Source: Mycoplasmatota bacterium (lineage in GTDB: Bacteria > Bacillota_I > Bacilli_A > MAG-NZ). From it: a stretch of DNA of 64,000 bases. Of this stretch, positions 17,196-24,791 are shown in pieces. The stretch spans positions 62,001 through 126,000 of the forward strand of contig CP074575.1 in the NCBI GenBank assembly GCA_018394315.1, given 5' to 3'. Each line of letters starts with the position of its first letter. The stretch's first letter is position 1. Below the pieces are notes generated by a model, which was not told where the DNA came from, searched no databases, and was given only the letters and a program-made list of their open reading frames with translations. Position numbers and translations under genes: made by a program.

Positions 17196-18035
17196 TTAAT
17201 ACCCACAAATTATAGTTTCAACACCAACTCTGTTACTGGCATCAGAATTTATCATTCTCTTTGCTTGAACGACATCAATACTAAAATCTTTGTATAATTT
17301 ATTTATTAATGGCGTATTGTGATTTGTTATCATAACAAAACATCCTCTATCTTTTAATTCATGTGCAAGTCTTGCAAGTCTTTTCTGACCTTCAACACCA
17401 AATCCTTCTTTGGTGTAACTTTCAAATGTATCGCTTTTTAAAAGGTCATATGGTGGGTCAAAGAATATGAAGTCTCCTTCTTTTGCTTCTTTGCATGCAT
17501 CTTCAAAATCTCCACACAAAATATTAGTATGATGCTGTAGGAACTCACTTAGTGATAGCAAATTCTTTCTCTCATAAGTTCTTATTTTTACCTTGCCGTT
17601 AAATGGAACATTAAATTGTCCCTTCTTATTCACTCTATATAATCCATTAAAACAAGTCTTATTTAGATATATCAATCTCGCTGTCTTTACATAAACATCA
17701 TGTTTATTCCAGCTCTCAAGTCTATCCATTTCTCTAATTGAGTAATAGTAATCCTTCGGATTCTTGCTATGATTCTCTTCATGTTCATCTAGCAACACCA
17801 TAAGTTGCGTCGGGTCGTCTTTTATTGCTTTATACGCGTCAATTAATTCACTTGAAAAATCGTTTATAGTAGTTAAATTATTTTGAAGATGCATAAATAG
17901 TGCACCTCCTCCAACAAATGGCTCAAAATACGCATTATACTTATGGGGTATTCTCTTCTCTATTTCATTTATTAGTTGTCTCTTCCCGCCTACCCATTTC
18001 AAAAATGGTTTGATATCATAATCTTTTTTCATCAT
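17196..18035 (-). CDS. dpnM: DpnM-type adenine methyltransferase (Dam family, GATC)
   Basis: A 279-aa D12-class N6-adenine methyltransferase. The SAM motif appears as PFVGGGALF at about 39, with N-terminal KPFLKWVGGKRQL, and the catalytic motif IV as FFDPPYDLL at about 193. It methylates GATC in duplex DNA and protects against the neighbouring endonuclease. GGGGG precedes the tandem ATG-ATG; the second (18032) has slightly better spacing. There is a 187-nt gap before dpnB, unusually wide for this cassette, with only a doubtful small frame in it. Confidence 0.92.
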   Translation of the reverse strand: MMKKDYDIKPFLKWVGGKRQLINEIEKRIPHKYNAYFEPFVGGGALFMHLQNNLTTINDFSSELIDAYKAIKDDPTQLMVLLDEHEENHSKNPKDYYYSIREMDRLESWNKHDVYVKTARLIYLNKTCFNGLYRVNKKGQFNVPFNGKVKIRTYERKNLLSLSEFLQHHTNILCGDFEDACKEAKEGDFIFFDPPYDLLKSDTFESYTKEGFGVEGQKRLARLAHELKDRGCFVMITNHNTPLINKLYKDFSIDVVQAKRMINSDASNRVGVETIICGY

Positions 18036-18081
18036 TAATCCCCCAACCTACTATCTAAATTATATCATATCACTCTAAAAA

Positions 18082-18770
18082 CTACACAGAATTTATCCTT
18101 CTTTTCGACAGCTCATAATATTGTTTCTCTTTCTCAATACCCACATATTTTCTTCCCAATCGCTTTGCAACCACACACGTTGTTCCGCTACCCATAAAAG
18201 GTTCCATCACAACATCTTCTTCATCGGTAGTTGCTAGTATTATTCTTTCTAACAATTTCTCAGGTTTCATCGTTGGAAGTTTCTCATATTTTTTTCTTTC
18301 AATGTAACCGATGATAACTTAATTACATCGCTCGTTCCTTTATCATCTATTGAAAAAGTGTAATCATAGTTAAGTTTGTACTTCAGTACTAAACCGAAAT
18401 TTATTTTAACAATAAATGGAGGAGGACCAAGTTTCTCCCACGTAATTAGATTTATCACAGTGAAGTTTAACTCCTTTAGTATGTGTCCAACATCAAATAT
18501 ATTATGATGTGTTCCAGTAATAAATATTGAAGCATTATACTTCATCACTCTTTTACATTCACTCAACCATGCTTTCGTAAAGGTTAGTACATACTCTCTA
18601 CTATTTGGCTTATCCCAGTTTCCCTTATTAACGGAAACAATCTTTCCAGAATTATAGGAGATTCCTCCATTTGATAGAAAGTATGGTAGAACAGCAAATA
18701 TCAGATTAGAAGAATTTGCTTTCGATTCTTTCATCTTAGGTATGCACTTATCATTAAGTATCATATTCAT
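18082..18770 (-). pseudogene. Degenerate DpnA-like methylase copy
   Basis: The N-terminal part (18267-18770) and C-terminal part (18082-18270) are both homologous to the intact neighbour but lie in different frames. The catalytic tetrad that reads FADPPYFLS in the intact copy is FAVLPYFLS here. The middle region is scrambled and lacks the expected target-recognition segment. The C-terminal piece retains EPFMGSGTTCV. A good GGGAG site still precedes the N-terminal ATG. This is a decayed duplication of dpnA with no expected activity. Confidence 0.8.
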
Positions 18771-18795
18771 ATAAAAACTCCCTTCTACTATATAA

Positions 18796-19557
18796 TTAGG
18801 GAGTTTCGCTAATTTTCTTTAATAATACATCTTCTAATCTCAACTTAGATATTTCTATATACTCTTTCTCAGTATCAATACCAACATATTTTCTTTTATG
18901 TTTTATTGCTGCAACACCTGTAGTTCCACTTCCACTAAAAGGATCTAAGATAGTGTCCCCTTCTTTTGTTGCAGCTATAACAATTCTTTCAAGTAACTTA
19001 AGTGGCTTTTGTGTCGGATGATTACCGAAACTCTTCTCTTTTCTGTTTATGCAAGGAAAGTCCCAGACATCTTTCATCTGCTTTCCTCCATTCAGTTTCT
19101 TCATTAAATCATAATTAAAATAGTGTTTTGCTTTCTTACTTTTCTTTGCCCAAAGAATAGTCTCGGTACTATGTGTAAAATATCTACATGCTAAGTGTGG
19201 TGGTGGATTAGTTTTTCTCCATGTGATATTGTTAATTATAGTGAAGCCTGTTTCCTCAAGGGCTCTTCCTATCGAATAAATATTGTGATAGGTTCCAGAA
19301 ATAAAGACAGTCCCATTATCTTTAAGAACTCGCTTACATTTTCTCAACCACTGCTTATTAAACTTGTGTTTTTCATAATTAGATATTTGTTTATCCCAAT
19401 CAGCTTTATCTACTGAAACCATTCTTCCTCCTACACATGTTATCCCACCACTCGATAAGAAGTATGGGGGATCGGCAAATATCATATCTATGCTATTTTT
19501 TTTTAGTTTTGACAATTGTACTAAACAATCTTCATTGTATAATCTATATTCATTCAT
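18796..19557 (-). CDS. dpnA: DpnA-type adenine methyltransferase (GATC, single-strand capable family)
   Basis: A 253-aa beta-class N6-adenine methyltransferase. Motif IV (MIFADPPYFLSSGG) lies near residue 30, and the SAM motif (DPFSGSGTTGVA) comes late, at about 205. In pneumococcus DpnA methylates GATC in single-stranded DNA and so protects DNA entering by transformation. The ATG at 19557 has no convincing Shine-Dalgarno. Instead a 26-bp perfect palindrome ends 11 nt upstream, so translation may be controlled. Here dpnA precedes dpnM, unlike the classic dpnM-dpnA-dpnB order, and is followed by its own dead copy. Confidence 0.9.
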   Translation of the reverse strand: MNEYRLYNEDCLVQLSKLKKNSIDMIFADPPYFLSSGGITCVGGRMVSVDKADWDKQISNYEKHKFNKQWLRKCKRVLKDNGTVFISGTYHNIYSIGRALEETGFTIINNITWRKTNPPPHLACRYFTHSTETILWAKKSKKAKHYFNYDLMKKLNGGKQMKDVWDFPCINRKEKSFGNHPTQKPLKLLERIVIAATKEGDTILDPFSGSGTTGVAAIKHKRKYVGIDTEKEYIEISKLRLEDVLLKKISETP

Positions 19558-19567
19558 AAATATCTAG

Positions 19568-19593
19568 GTAGTCGTCTAAATTTAGACGACTAC
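19568..19593. repeat. 26-bp perfect palindrome at the dpnA start and regulator stop
   Basis: Each half is GTAGTCGTCTAAA or its exact complement, with no spacer. It contains the stop codon of the HTH gene and ends 11 nt before the dpnA ATG. No T-run follows, so it is either a DNA-binding site or an RNA hairpin over the dpnA ribosome entry region. Confidence 0.7.
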
Positions 19594-19862
19594 ATATCCT
19601 TTACTATATTTGACAGTATACTTTTTATCATTCTATTAGATGGAATCTCTCTATAGGTTTTATAAAAATATTCTTTAATATTCTCAAATAATTCATCCAT
19701 AACAACGGTGAATCCATCACTTAACAATTCTGAAATACTTAAATCATAGTAATTAGCTAATACTTTTAATATTTTGTACTCTGGATATGAGATTCCTGTT
19801 TCATAGTTACCATATGCAGATCTTTTGAGATTAAGTTCTCTGAACAGTTTATATTGACTCAA
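19590..19862 (-). CDS. XRE-type helix-turn-helix regulator, N-terminus cut by a nonsense codon
   Basis: A 90-aa reading frame from TTG 19862 with HTH text LFRELNLKRSAYGNYETG and C-terminal helices. The domain is missing its first helix. That helix is encoded immediately upstream in the same frame (GILKKLREGKGLSQYKL), leading back to an ATG at 19910 with a GGTGG site, but the third codon is TAA. A single change (for example GAA to TAA) would explain it. Reinitiation at TTG, which has GGGAAGG upstream, would make a truncated protein. It would have been the controller of the restriction cassette, with its own promoter and paired operators just upstream. Confidence 0.65.
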   Translation of the reverse strand: MSQYKLFRELNLKRSAYGNYETGISYPEYKILKVLANYYDLSISELLSDGFTVVMDELFENIKEYFYKTYREIPSNRMIKSILSNIVKDM

Positions 19863-19928
19863 TCCTTTTCCTTCCCTTAGCTTTTTTAGTATACCTGATA
19901 ATTAATTCATCTCTTCCACCTTATTATC

Positions 19929-19956
19929 ATTATAGTACAAAACAAAAAAAAGACAA
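19929..19956 (-). promoter_or_regulatory. Promoter of the HTH regulator / restriction cassette
   Basis: The minus strand reads TTGTCT (19951-19956), a 16-nt spacer, then TATAAT (19929-19934), placed just before the ATG-AAT-TAA of the regulator. The -35 is part of an inverted repeat. Confidence 0.5.
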
Positions 19957-20008
19957 ATGGTTTTGTCTATACATTGTAAAGTGAGTTTGTCTGCAATATA
20001 AAGACAAA
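19951..20008. promoter_or_regulatory. Two inverted-repeat operators (AGACAAA / TTTGTCT)
   Basis: AGACAAA-TGGT-TTTGTCT occupies 19951-19968, and TTTGTCT..AAGACAAA occupies 19986-20008. The shared 7-mer in both arms, overlapping the -35, suggests binding sites for the adjacent XRE regulator. Confidence 0.5.
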
Positions 20009-20111
20009 AAGGTTTGACTTTTCAAAAGAAGAGATGATGGTGAGAGTGGTATTAAATTGTTTTGATGTTATGAACATCCTCAAGTGTAAAAAATTTAAAG
20101 TATATTAGATA

Positions 20112-20341
20112 ATGAAAATATTCAACAACAAATTGTTTAAATATGGATATATTACTTTGAATGGTAAAGTTCCAATGAAATATTTTATAGAGCGTCTAAA
20201 TATAAATTATGGAGTGACAGTAATGCTGGTTATAAAAAGAGGTTAGGTCATTCTGAGATCACAATAACTCGAAGCACTTATGAATATCTATATAACAATT
20301 CTCATGTAGAATTAACCAAAAAGCTTGATGATAAGTATTAA
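20112..20341 (+). pseudogene. Tyrosine recombinase (integrase) C-terminal remnant
   Basis: Plus-strand 20222-20341 encodes AGYKKRLGHSEITITRSTYEYL.. and ends at TAA. It has the RLGHS and T..TY signature of phage/transposon tyrosine recombinases, including the putative catalytic Tyr. The preceding 44-codon frame (ATG 20112 to TAG 20246) is in another register and may be an upstream part, but that is less sure. Clearly non-functional, a mark of past integration. Confidence 0.6.
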
Positions 20342-20926
20342 GACTAAGAAATCAGTTATGAAAGAAGCTATTTACAAATCCTCTTTCAAAGATATGGCTT
20401 CTAGACTTAATATATCTTCTACTACTGTTTTGAGAATACTCAACGCTCATTGTAAACAATCAAGACTTGAATTGCCTAGTGTTTTAAGTATAGATGAATT
20501 CAAAGGAAATTCAGGTGGATATAAATACTTATATCATTGGTAGATCCAGTTAACAAAGCTATTATAGACATTGTTCCATGCAGACATAAAGATTAATTAG
20601 AGGAGTATTTCTCTAGATTTAGCTTAAAAGAGCGATTAAATGTACAAGTAGTGACCATGGATATGTGGCAAACATATAAGGATATCGTAATTCAATTCAT
20701 TCCGAATGCTACTATAGTAGCTGATGTATTTCATTTCGTAAGACATATCTATTGGGCTTTCAATAATACAAGAGTAAGAATTATGAAGAAACAGATAAAA
20801 ACATCAAAAGAGTATAGATATTTAAAGAAATATTGGAAGATATTAATTAAGAAATCTAATCTAGATATCCTCTCGCTGAACAATTGTGTACAAAAAAAGT
20901 ACCACCCAATATTGAAAGGTACTTAA
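20325..20926 (+). pseudogene. ISL3 family transposase remnant
   Basis: Two pieces in different frames (20325-20543 and 20651-20926) are joined by a frameshift and an in-frame TAA. The pieces read LPSVLSIDEFKG and then, across the damage, LEEYFSRFSLKERLNVQVV, TMDMWQTYKDI and IVADVFHFVR. These are DDE segments of ISL3 transposases (first Asp in SIDEFKG, second in TMDMW). Both ends of the protein are missing. Confidence 0.8.
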
Positions 20927-20939
20927 TCATTACTTATTT

Positions 20940-20963
20940 GACACCCCTCCCTTGACAGAGAGC
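20940..20963 (+). repeat. Right terminal inverted repeat of the decayed ISL3 element
   Basis: The complement starts GCTCTCTGTCAAGGG, like ISL3-family ends (GGCTCTTTGTCAA type). It abuts the stop of the lipoprotein gene. I could not find the left end. Confidence 0.5.
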
Positions 20964-20965
20964 TG

Positions 20966-22345
20966 TTATTTATTGTTTTCTTCCATCCAAGCATTAGCAA
21001 GTAAAACTATATGTTCTTGAGCTTCTTCAGGAGTCATAGTTCCATCCCAAATAGCCTTTAAAGCATCCGTTATACCTATTGAATAATATACGCTCATAGC
21101 TCTTACTGAATCATTATTTGGTAAAGTATCCACCAATTCCATTTGACTATCAAGAAATGCTAACCCAATTTCAGATCTATTCTGATCTAATGAGTCAGGA
21201 TATATATATCCATCCTTTTGTATTGCAGGTATGTAAAACGAATTATCTAACATAGCTTCAATAGTATCAGGTGTATATAACCATCTTAACACTTCAGAAG
21301 AAGCTGACGGATACTTAGAACTACCGTTAATAACAAAACCATAAGTTTTCATCAAAGGAGTCAACTGTTTACCGTTCCATGTTGGCATTGGTCCAAACCT
21401 AAAGTTAGTGTTGTTAGCAGTCTCATTCTTAGAAACATCCATCCAAGTTCCAACTAGTGAAAATGGATATGCTTCTTTTGTTAAATACTCATCAAATCGC
21501 CATCTCATTGAACTAGCAGTTTTCTTGTTACCTATTTCATCAATGTTAATCCCTTGTTTTGAGAATGTATTTATAAACCTTAGACCATTTAAAAATTCTA
21601 TAGAATCGAAACCTGGGTTGCTTGAATCATCACCAAATAATTCCCAACCGTCAGACGTTAGTGCTGGGTACCCTGACCAAACTTCAGAAAGTGATATTGG
21701 AAATAATTCTGAGATCTTATTATCTTTATACTTAGGTAAACTATCAATATCAATATCAAGTATCTCTTCCCAAGTATCATAAGCATCAGGTAAATTATCA
21801 CTATCTTTATCAGTTGTATCTAATCCTAACTCTTCTAACATTGTTTCATTCCAGCTAAATATCATTCCCTCATAATATGCAGTAATATAAACTGTACTAC
21901 CAGTGTTTATAATATCAGTTACTTCAGTTATGGAGTTATCTTTAATTAAATCAGAAAAATAATCATGTAATACTAGAAAAGACTCTTCATTACCCACTAC
22001 TTCATTATCAACGACTAAAGCAATATCTGGAGCATCATCTTTATCAGTTTCAATACCTTTCACACCGGAATCACCACCACTAATAACACCATACATTTTA
22101 AATACTAACTTTCCTGATAATTCAGGAAAATCAGAATTCCACTTTTCAATTAAAGCTCGTCCCATAGATTCTTTATCAACACCAACTTCAATAATTGCTC
22201 CTTCTTCCCATCTAAAGACCTCATCAGACGCATTCCAACAAGCGATTGAACCATCTAATTCTTTACATTCATCATATCCACGAGAACAACCTGAAATTGT
22301 CACTAAAGATAGAATTAATATATGAAATCTTAACAGTTTTTTCAT
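20966..22345 (-). CDS. Extracellular solute-binding lipoprotein (carbohydrate-type, family 1)
   Basis: A 459-aa protein. The N-terminus MKKLLRFHILILSLV then TISGC is a type II signal peptide with lipobox, so the mature protein would be lipid-anchored outside the membrane. The body looks like a maltose/maltodextrin-type binding protein (segments FSLVGTWMD, FRFGPMPTWNGKQ, KTYGFVINGSSKYP). The start at 22345 has GGGAGG upstream. No permease or ATPase gene is next to it. It is an orphan between mobile-element remnants, probably cargo or serving a distant transporter. Substrate unknown. Confidence 0.8.
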   Translation of the reverse strand: MKKLLRFHILILSLVTISGCSRGYDECKELDGSIACWNASDEVFRWEEGAIIEVGVDKESMGRALIEKWNSDFPELSGKLVFKMYGVISGGDSGVKGIETDKDDAPDIALVVDNEVVGNEESFLVLHDYFSDLIKDNSITEVTDIINTGSTVYITAYYEGMIFSWNETMLEELGLDTTDKDSDNLPDAYDTWEEILDIDIDSLPKYKDNKISELFPISLSEVWSGYPALTSDGWELFGDDSSNPGFDSIEFLNGLRFINTFSKQGINIDEIGNKKTASSMRWRFDEYLTKEAYPFSLVGTWMDVSKNETANNTNFRFGPMPTWNGKQLTPLMKTYGFVINGSSKYPSASSEVLRWLYTPDTIEAMLDNSFYIPAIQKDGYIYPDSLDQNRSEIGLAFLDSQMELVDTLPNNDSVRAMSVYYSIGITDALKAIWDGTMTPEEAQEHIVLLANAWMEENNK

Positions 22346-22498
22346 GTACTTCCCTCCCATTTATTTTTTAACCCACTCATAAATAATACATCCTATTATT
22401 TCCAAAAACAAGATTAAAATCACATTCTATAGAATTCATTAATTTTATGAAGTCCGTAACCTTCTCGACTATGCATCCTTTTCGGATTGAAAATGGTA

Positions 22499-22833
22499 TT
22501 ATACCTTGTCTATATATCGATGGGACATCGGAGGTGAATCAACCCATGAACACAAATTGAAGAAATTTCTTCCAGTTAATGCATATATTGGGTATTGTAC
22601 TTCATCCCTCAATAAAAGGTTCCTAATATTTTTCTTAAGAGGACTAACATAACTCTTAAATCCTTCTCGAACACTTACAGTAACACGCACTCTAGGTTTA
22701 GTTATTCTTGTTTTACCATCAAGAACATCCGCTTCTACGTTGTATTTTATCTAGTACCTCTCAAGCTTCATCGATCGTTGACATACTTTCTTTTTTAGCT
22801 AGTATTTAGCTTCGTTCTTTGATTTCTTGGCAT
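22499..22833 (-). pseudogene. Degenerate small gene paired with the ParA remnant
   Basis: A start at 22833 with GGAGAG upstream gives MPRNQRTKLNTS then a stop. A second frame gives MSTIDEA and EVLDKIQ broken by a stop. The third continues coherently as YNVEADVLDGKTRITKPR to the end at 22499 (with YPIYALTGRNFFNLCSW). It lies just after a decayed parA, so it may have been a partition partner, but I do not recognise the family. Confidence 0.5.
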
Positions 22834-22846
22834 CACTGTCTCTCCT

Positions 22847-22903
22847 ATATATAATAAATATGGATAAGAACTCCATGGGTTCTTATCCATATTTATTATA
22901 TAT
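22847..22903. repeat. Long perfect inverted repeat, 25-bp arms, 7-nt loop
   Basis: Arms 22847-22871 and 22879-22903 are exact complements around TCCATGG. It sits between the two partition-like remnants. Possible roles are a terminator, a plasmid centromere-like or origin element, or a small palindromic mobile sequence. Confidence 0.7.
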
Positions 22904-23009
22904 TCTTGTTGTTTCACGAGCTTCGGGTTTAGTCTAGAGGTTACTAACTACATCGTCTCTATGATTGCTCTTATTGCATCGTTCAGTTCAATAAGCTTAT
23001 TTTAGTTAA

Positions 23010-23365
23010 ACTCTACGCATATCTAATTTATTGGCTAGAACCCCCAGAATCCTAAACTCCTTATCTATTGAGTCATTTATTATCTTTAAATTATCAATAC
23101 AAAATGTTTCTGTATCTACAACAGCGATTATTTCATCACTGCTGTTATTCCTTGTAACACTGAGTCTGACATAGTTGGTGAATAGTCCATTATTACGAAA
23201 TCATAATCACCTTTATGTTTCATTAATTAGTATAGCATCACGGTGTCACTTTTAATGGTATTGTACATGTCTGCTTGACTGTCATAATCAATGATAAGCA
23301 TCCTTGAAAGCTACAGAATTTTTACCCATTCCACCTTTTTTGTTTACAAAACTAATTTTCTTCAT
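23010..23365 (-). pseudogene. ParA/Soj-type partition ATPase remnant
   Basis: ATG 23365 with GAGAGGAA upstream gives MKKISFVNKKGGMGKNSVAF, a ParA N-terminus in which the deviant Walker A (KGGxGKTT) is degraded to KGGMGKNS. Frameshifts and stops follow. Other frames keep LIIDYDSQADMYNTI, GDYDFVIMDYSPTMSDSV and FRILGVLANKLDMR, all ParA-like. It is broken in several places and about half the normal length. Evidence of an integrated plasmid or ICE. Confidence 0.75.
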
Positions 23366-23458
23366 CTTAATTTCCTCTCTTTATTATAGGTGTTAGGTAA
23401 TTTTAATTGCATATGAAAAAAACCGACATATTTGTCCGCTAAGCTCTACACAATGGAT

Positions 23459-23782
23459 TTAGATGATTAGCATATTTTTGAATTTCCTAAACAGTGTTTT
23501 AGTTCTATCCAATTCTTCTTTGATTGCTTTTTTATCAACACCATAATCTGCATTATTCATGATTCTTGTAACTTCATCAATTCTTTCTTGGAGAATAAAT
23601 TTTATAGTTTGTTTTTCTATATCTGTTAATAACTTTTCAATTTCATCCACTATTCCAAGTTCCTCTCGCAAATCTACATACATACAAGGTAAACACACAT
23701 CTCCACCAAAGGCGGCATTGTGTCCCATTGGTTCACCACAATTAGGACAACTTCCATCTTCATTTGGTAAAATTCTACACAT
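23459..23782 (-). CDS. Small zinc-ribbon protein
   Basis: A 107-aa protein with an N-terminal CPNCGEP..CLPC four-cysteine zinc site at residues 12-35 and a helical, probably coiled-coil, C-terminal half rich in Glu/Lys. The start is set at ATG 23782, with AGAGGA 6 nt upstream; the longer frame would need TTG at 23803 without a site. Unknown function; genes like this are common in plasmid and phage accessory regions. It is the last gene of a run of short same-strand genes. Confidence 0.6.
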   Translation of the reverse strand: MCRILPNEDGSCPNCGEPMGHNAAFGGDVCLPCMYVDLREELGIVDEIEKLLTDIEKQTIKFILQERIDEVTRIMNNADYGVDKKAIKEELDRTKTLFRKFKNMLII

Positions 23783-23851
23783 ACTATTTCCTCTTTTCTT
23801 CAATCTTCTTTGTAATATTTATTCGATACTTTATTATTTACGTCTTTTTGA

Positions 23852-24043
23852 CTATAGTTCTTTCATAGTTTCTTTCTCTATCTGCCTAATTTTTGAAGCT
23901 ACTTCAGTTGTATCTTCTTCTGTTGGAAACAATGAAATCTTAGTTGTGCTTAATCCCCAACTAAAATAGTGTTCATTCAATACTTCAACATATTTCCTAT
24001 AATTATCAGAAACTAAAACTTCTATATAAAACAATTCTATCAC
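23852..24043 (-). CDS. Small hypothetical protein (63 aa)
   Basis: GTG 24043 starts 1 nt after the TAA of the frame above, within AAGGTGATAG. A TTG 9 nt further on is an alternative start using that AAGGTG as its site. The product is mixed with a charged C-terminal helix. I do not recognise it. Placement suggests translational coupling in a string of small genes. Confidence 0.4.
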   Translation of the reverse strand: MIELFYIEVLVSDNYRKYVEVLNEHYFSWGLSTTKISLFPTEEDTTEVASKIRQIEKETMKEL

Positions 24044-24044
24044 C

Positions 24045-24363
24045 TTACTTTTTTTTGTGCATCCATGCAGTCATCCTACCATCGTAATCATCAGCCACAT
24101 AGTATTTACCATCAGCAACACAACAAAGACATTTCTGTGTGATTAGTTTCAGTTGTCCATCTCTAAAATATGTAATCCTGTTATCATTAAGTTTTTCTAC
24201 TACACATTTTAAATCAATGCTATTTTTTTCTAAGTATTAAATAATTTATGACCGTGTATTCGATAAGTGTAACTTCAAGTGGTTCCCAGTAATTGCTTGG
24301 TGAAAACTCATCTAGATTCTCATTGCTAATATCACATACTGTATACATCCAGATATCATTCAT
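24045..24363 (-). pseudogene. Small gene split by a one-base shift in a poly-A run
   Basis: ATG 24363 overlaps the preceding stop as ATGA. The frame MNDIWMYTVCDISNE.. runs to TAG at 24220 just after seven A residues. Removing one A continues coherently as RKNSIDLKCVVEKLND.. to the TAA at 24045, giving about 105 aa. The C-terminal part has CLCC and an aromatic tail (YYVADDYDGRM). Either a real frameshift mutation, a sequencing error, or slippage on the A7 run. Confidence 0.5.
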
Positions 24364-24593
24364 AATCTTAGTAAACATATAAGGATGTCGCCTATTAATC
24401 CACCGTGTTTTATGTCCAAGTAATTTTCAATTTCATTTAATGAAATCTCTATAAAAAATCCACCATTGTCATTTACCCATATTCGATCATGAAAACAACT
24501 ATTATACACCAAAGATAACTCTGGTGATATAGCACCCTTAACATCATCATACAAAGGCTTTTTTACCTTATCATATAGTGTTATCCCCCCCAA
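24360..24593 (-). CDS. Small hypothetical protein (77 aa)
   Basis: Starts at TTG 24593 (or slightly downstream; the GGGGGG just inside could be a ribosome site for a shorter form). Its TGA overlaps the next ATG, so coupling is likely. No recognised domain. Accessory-region gene. Confidence 0.4.
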   Translation of the reverse strand: MGGITLYDKVKKPLYDDVKGAISPELSLVYNSCFHDRIWVNDNGGFFIEISLNEIENYLDIKHGGLIGDILICLLRL

Positions 24594-24636
24594 ATCAGTA
24601 TAAAACTGAATTAGGGTTTAAATAACTTTTTTCTGT

Positions 24637-24765
24637 CTACGAACTCTTTACAAGTTCATTAATCATCCTTTTCTTTTCAGAATCATTTATAATAAAAAGT
24701 TTATGACCCTTGATGTGTGTCCTTAATAGTTCTGGTAGCCCTCATGTTGTTAAGTTATAATCCAT
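24637..24765 (-). pseudogene. Short interrupted reading frame
   Basis: ATG 24765 reads MDYNLTT, then TGA, then continues GLPELLRTHIKGHK.. to a TAG at 24637. The part after the TGA looks protein-like. TGA is a real stop elsewhere here, so this is most likely a remnant. Confidence 0.3.
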
Positions 24766-24791
24766 ACAATCAAAAATTGATTATGTGGAAT

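Noticed and set aside
17011-17208. 65-aa minus-strand reading frame between dpnM and dpnB
   Set aside because: Starts at TTG with no ribosome site, overlaps the end of dpnM, and the product matches nothing I know; it fills an AT-rich gap.
24637-24765. In-frame TGA as selenocysteine or tryptophan codon
   Set aside because: TGA acts as a stop in many tight overlaps here (for example ATGA junctions), no SECIS-like hairpin was recognised, and the frame is short.
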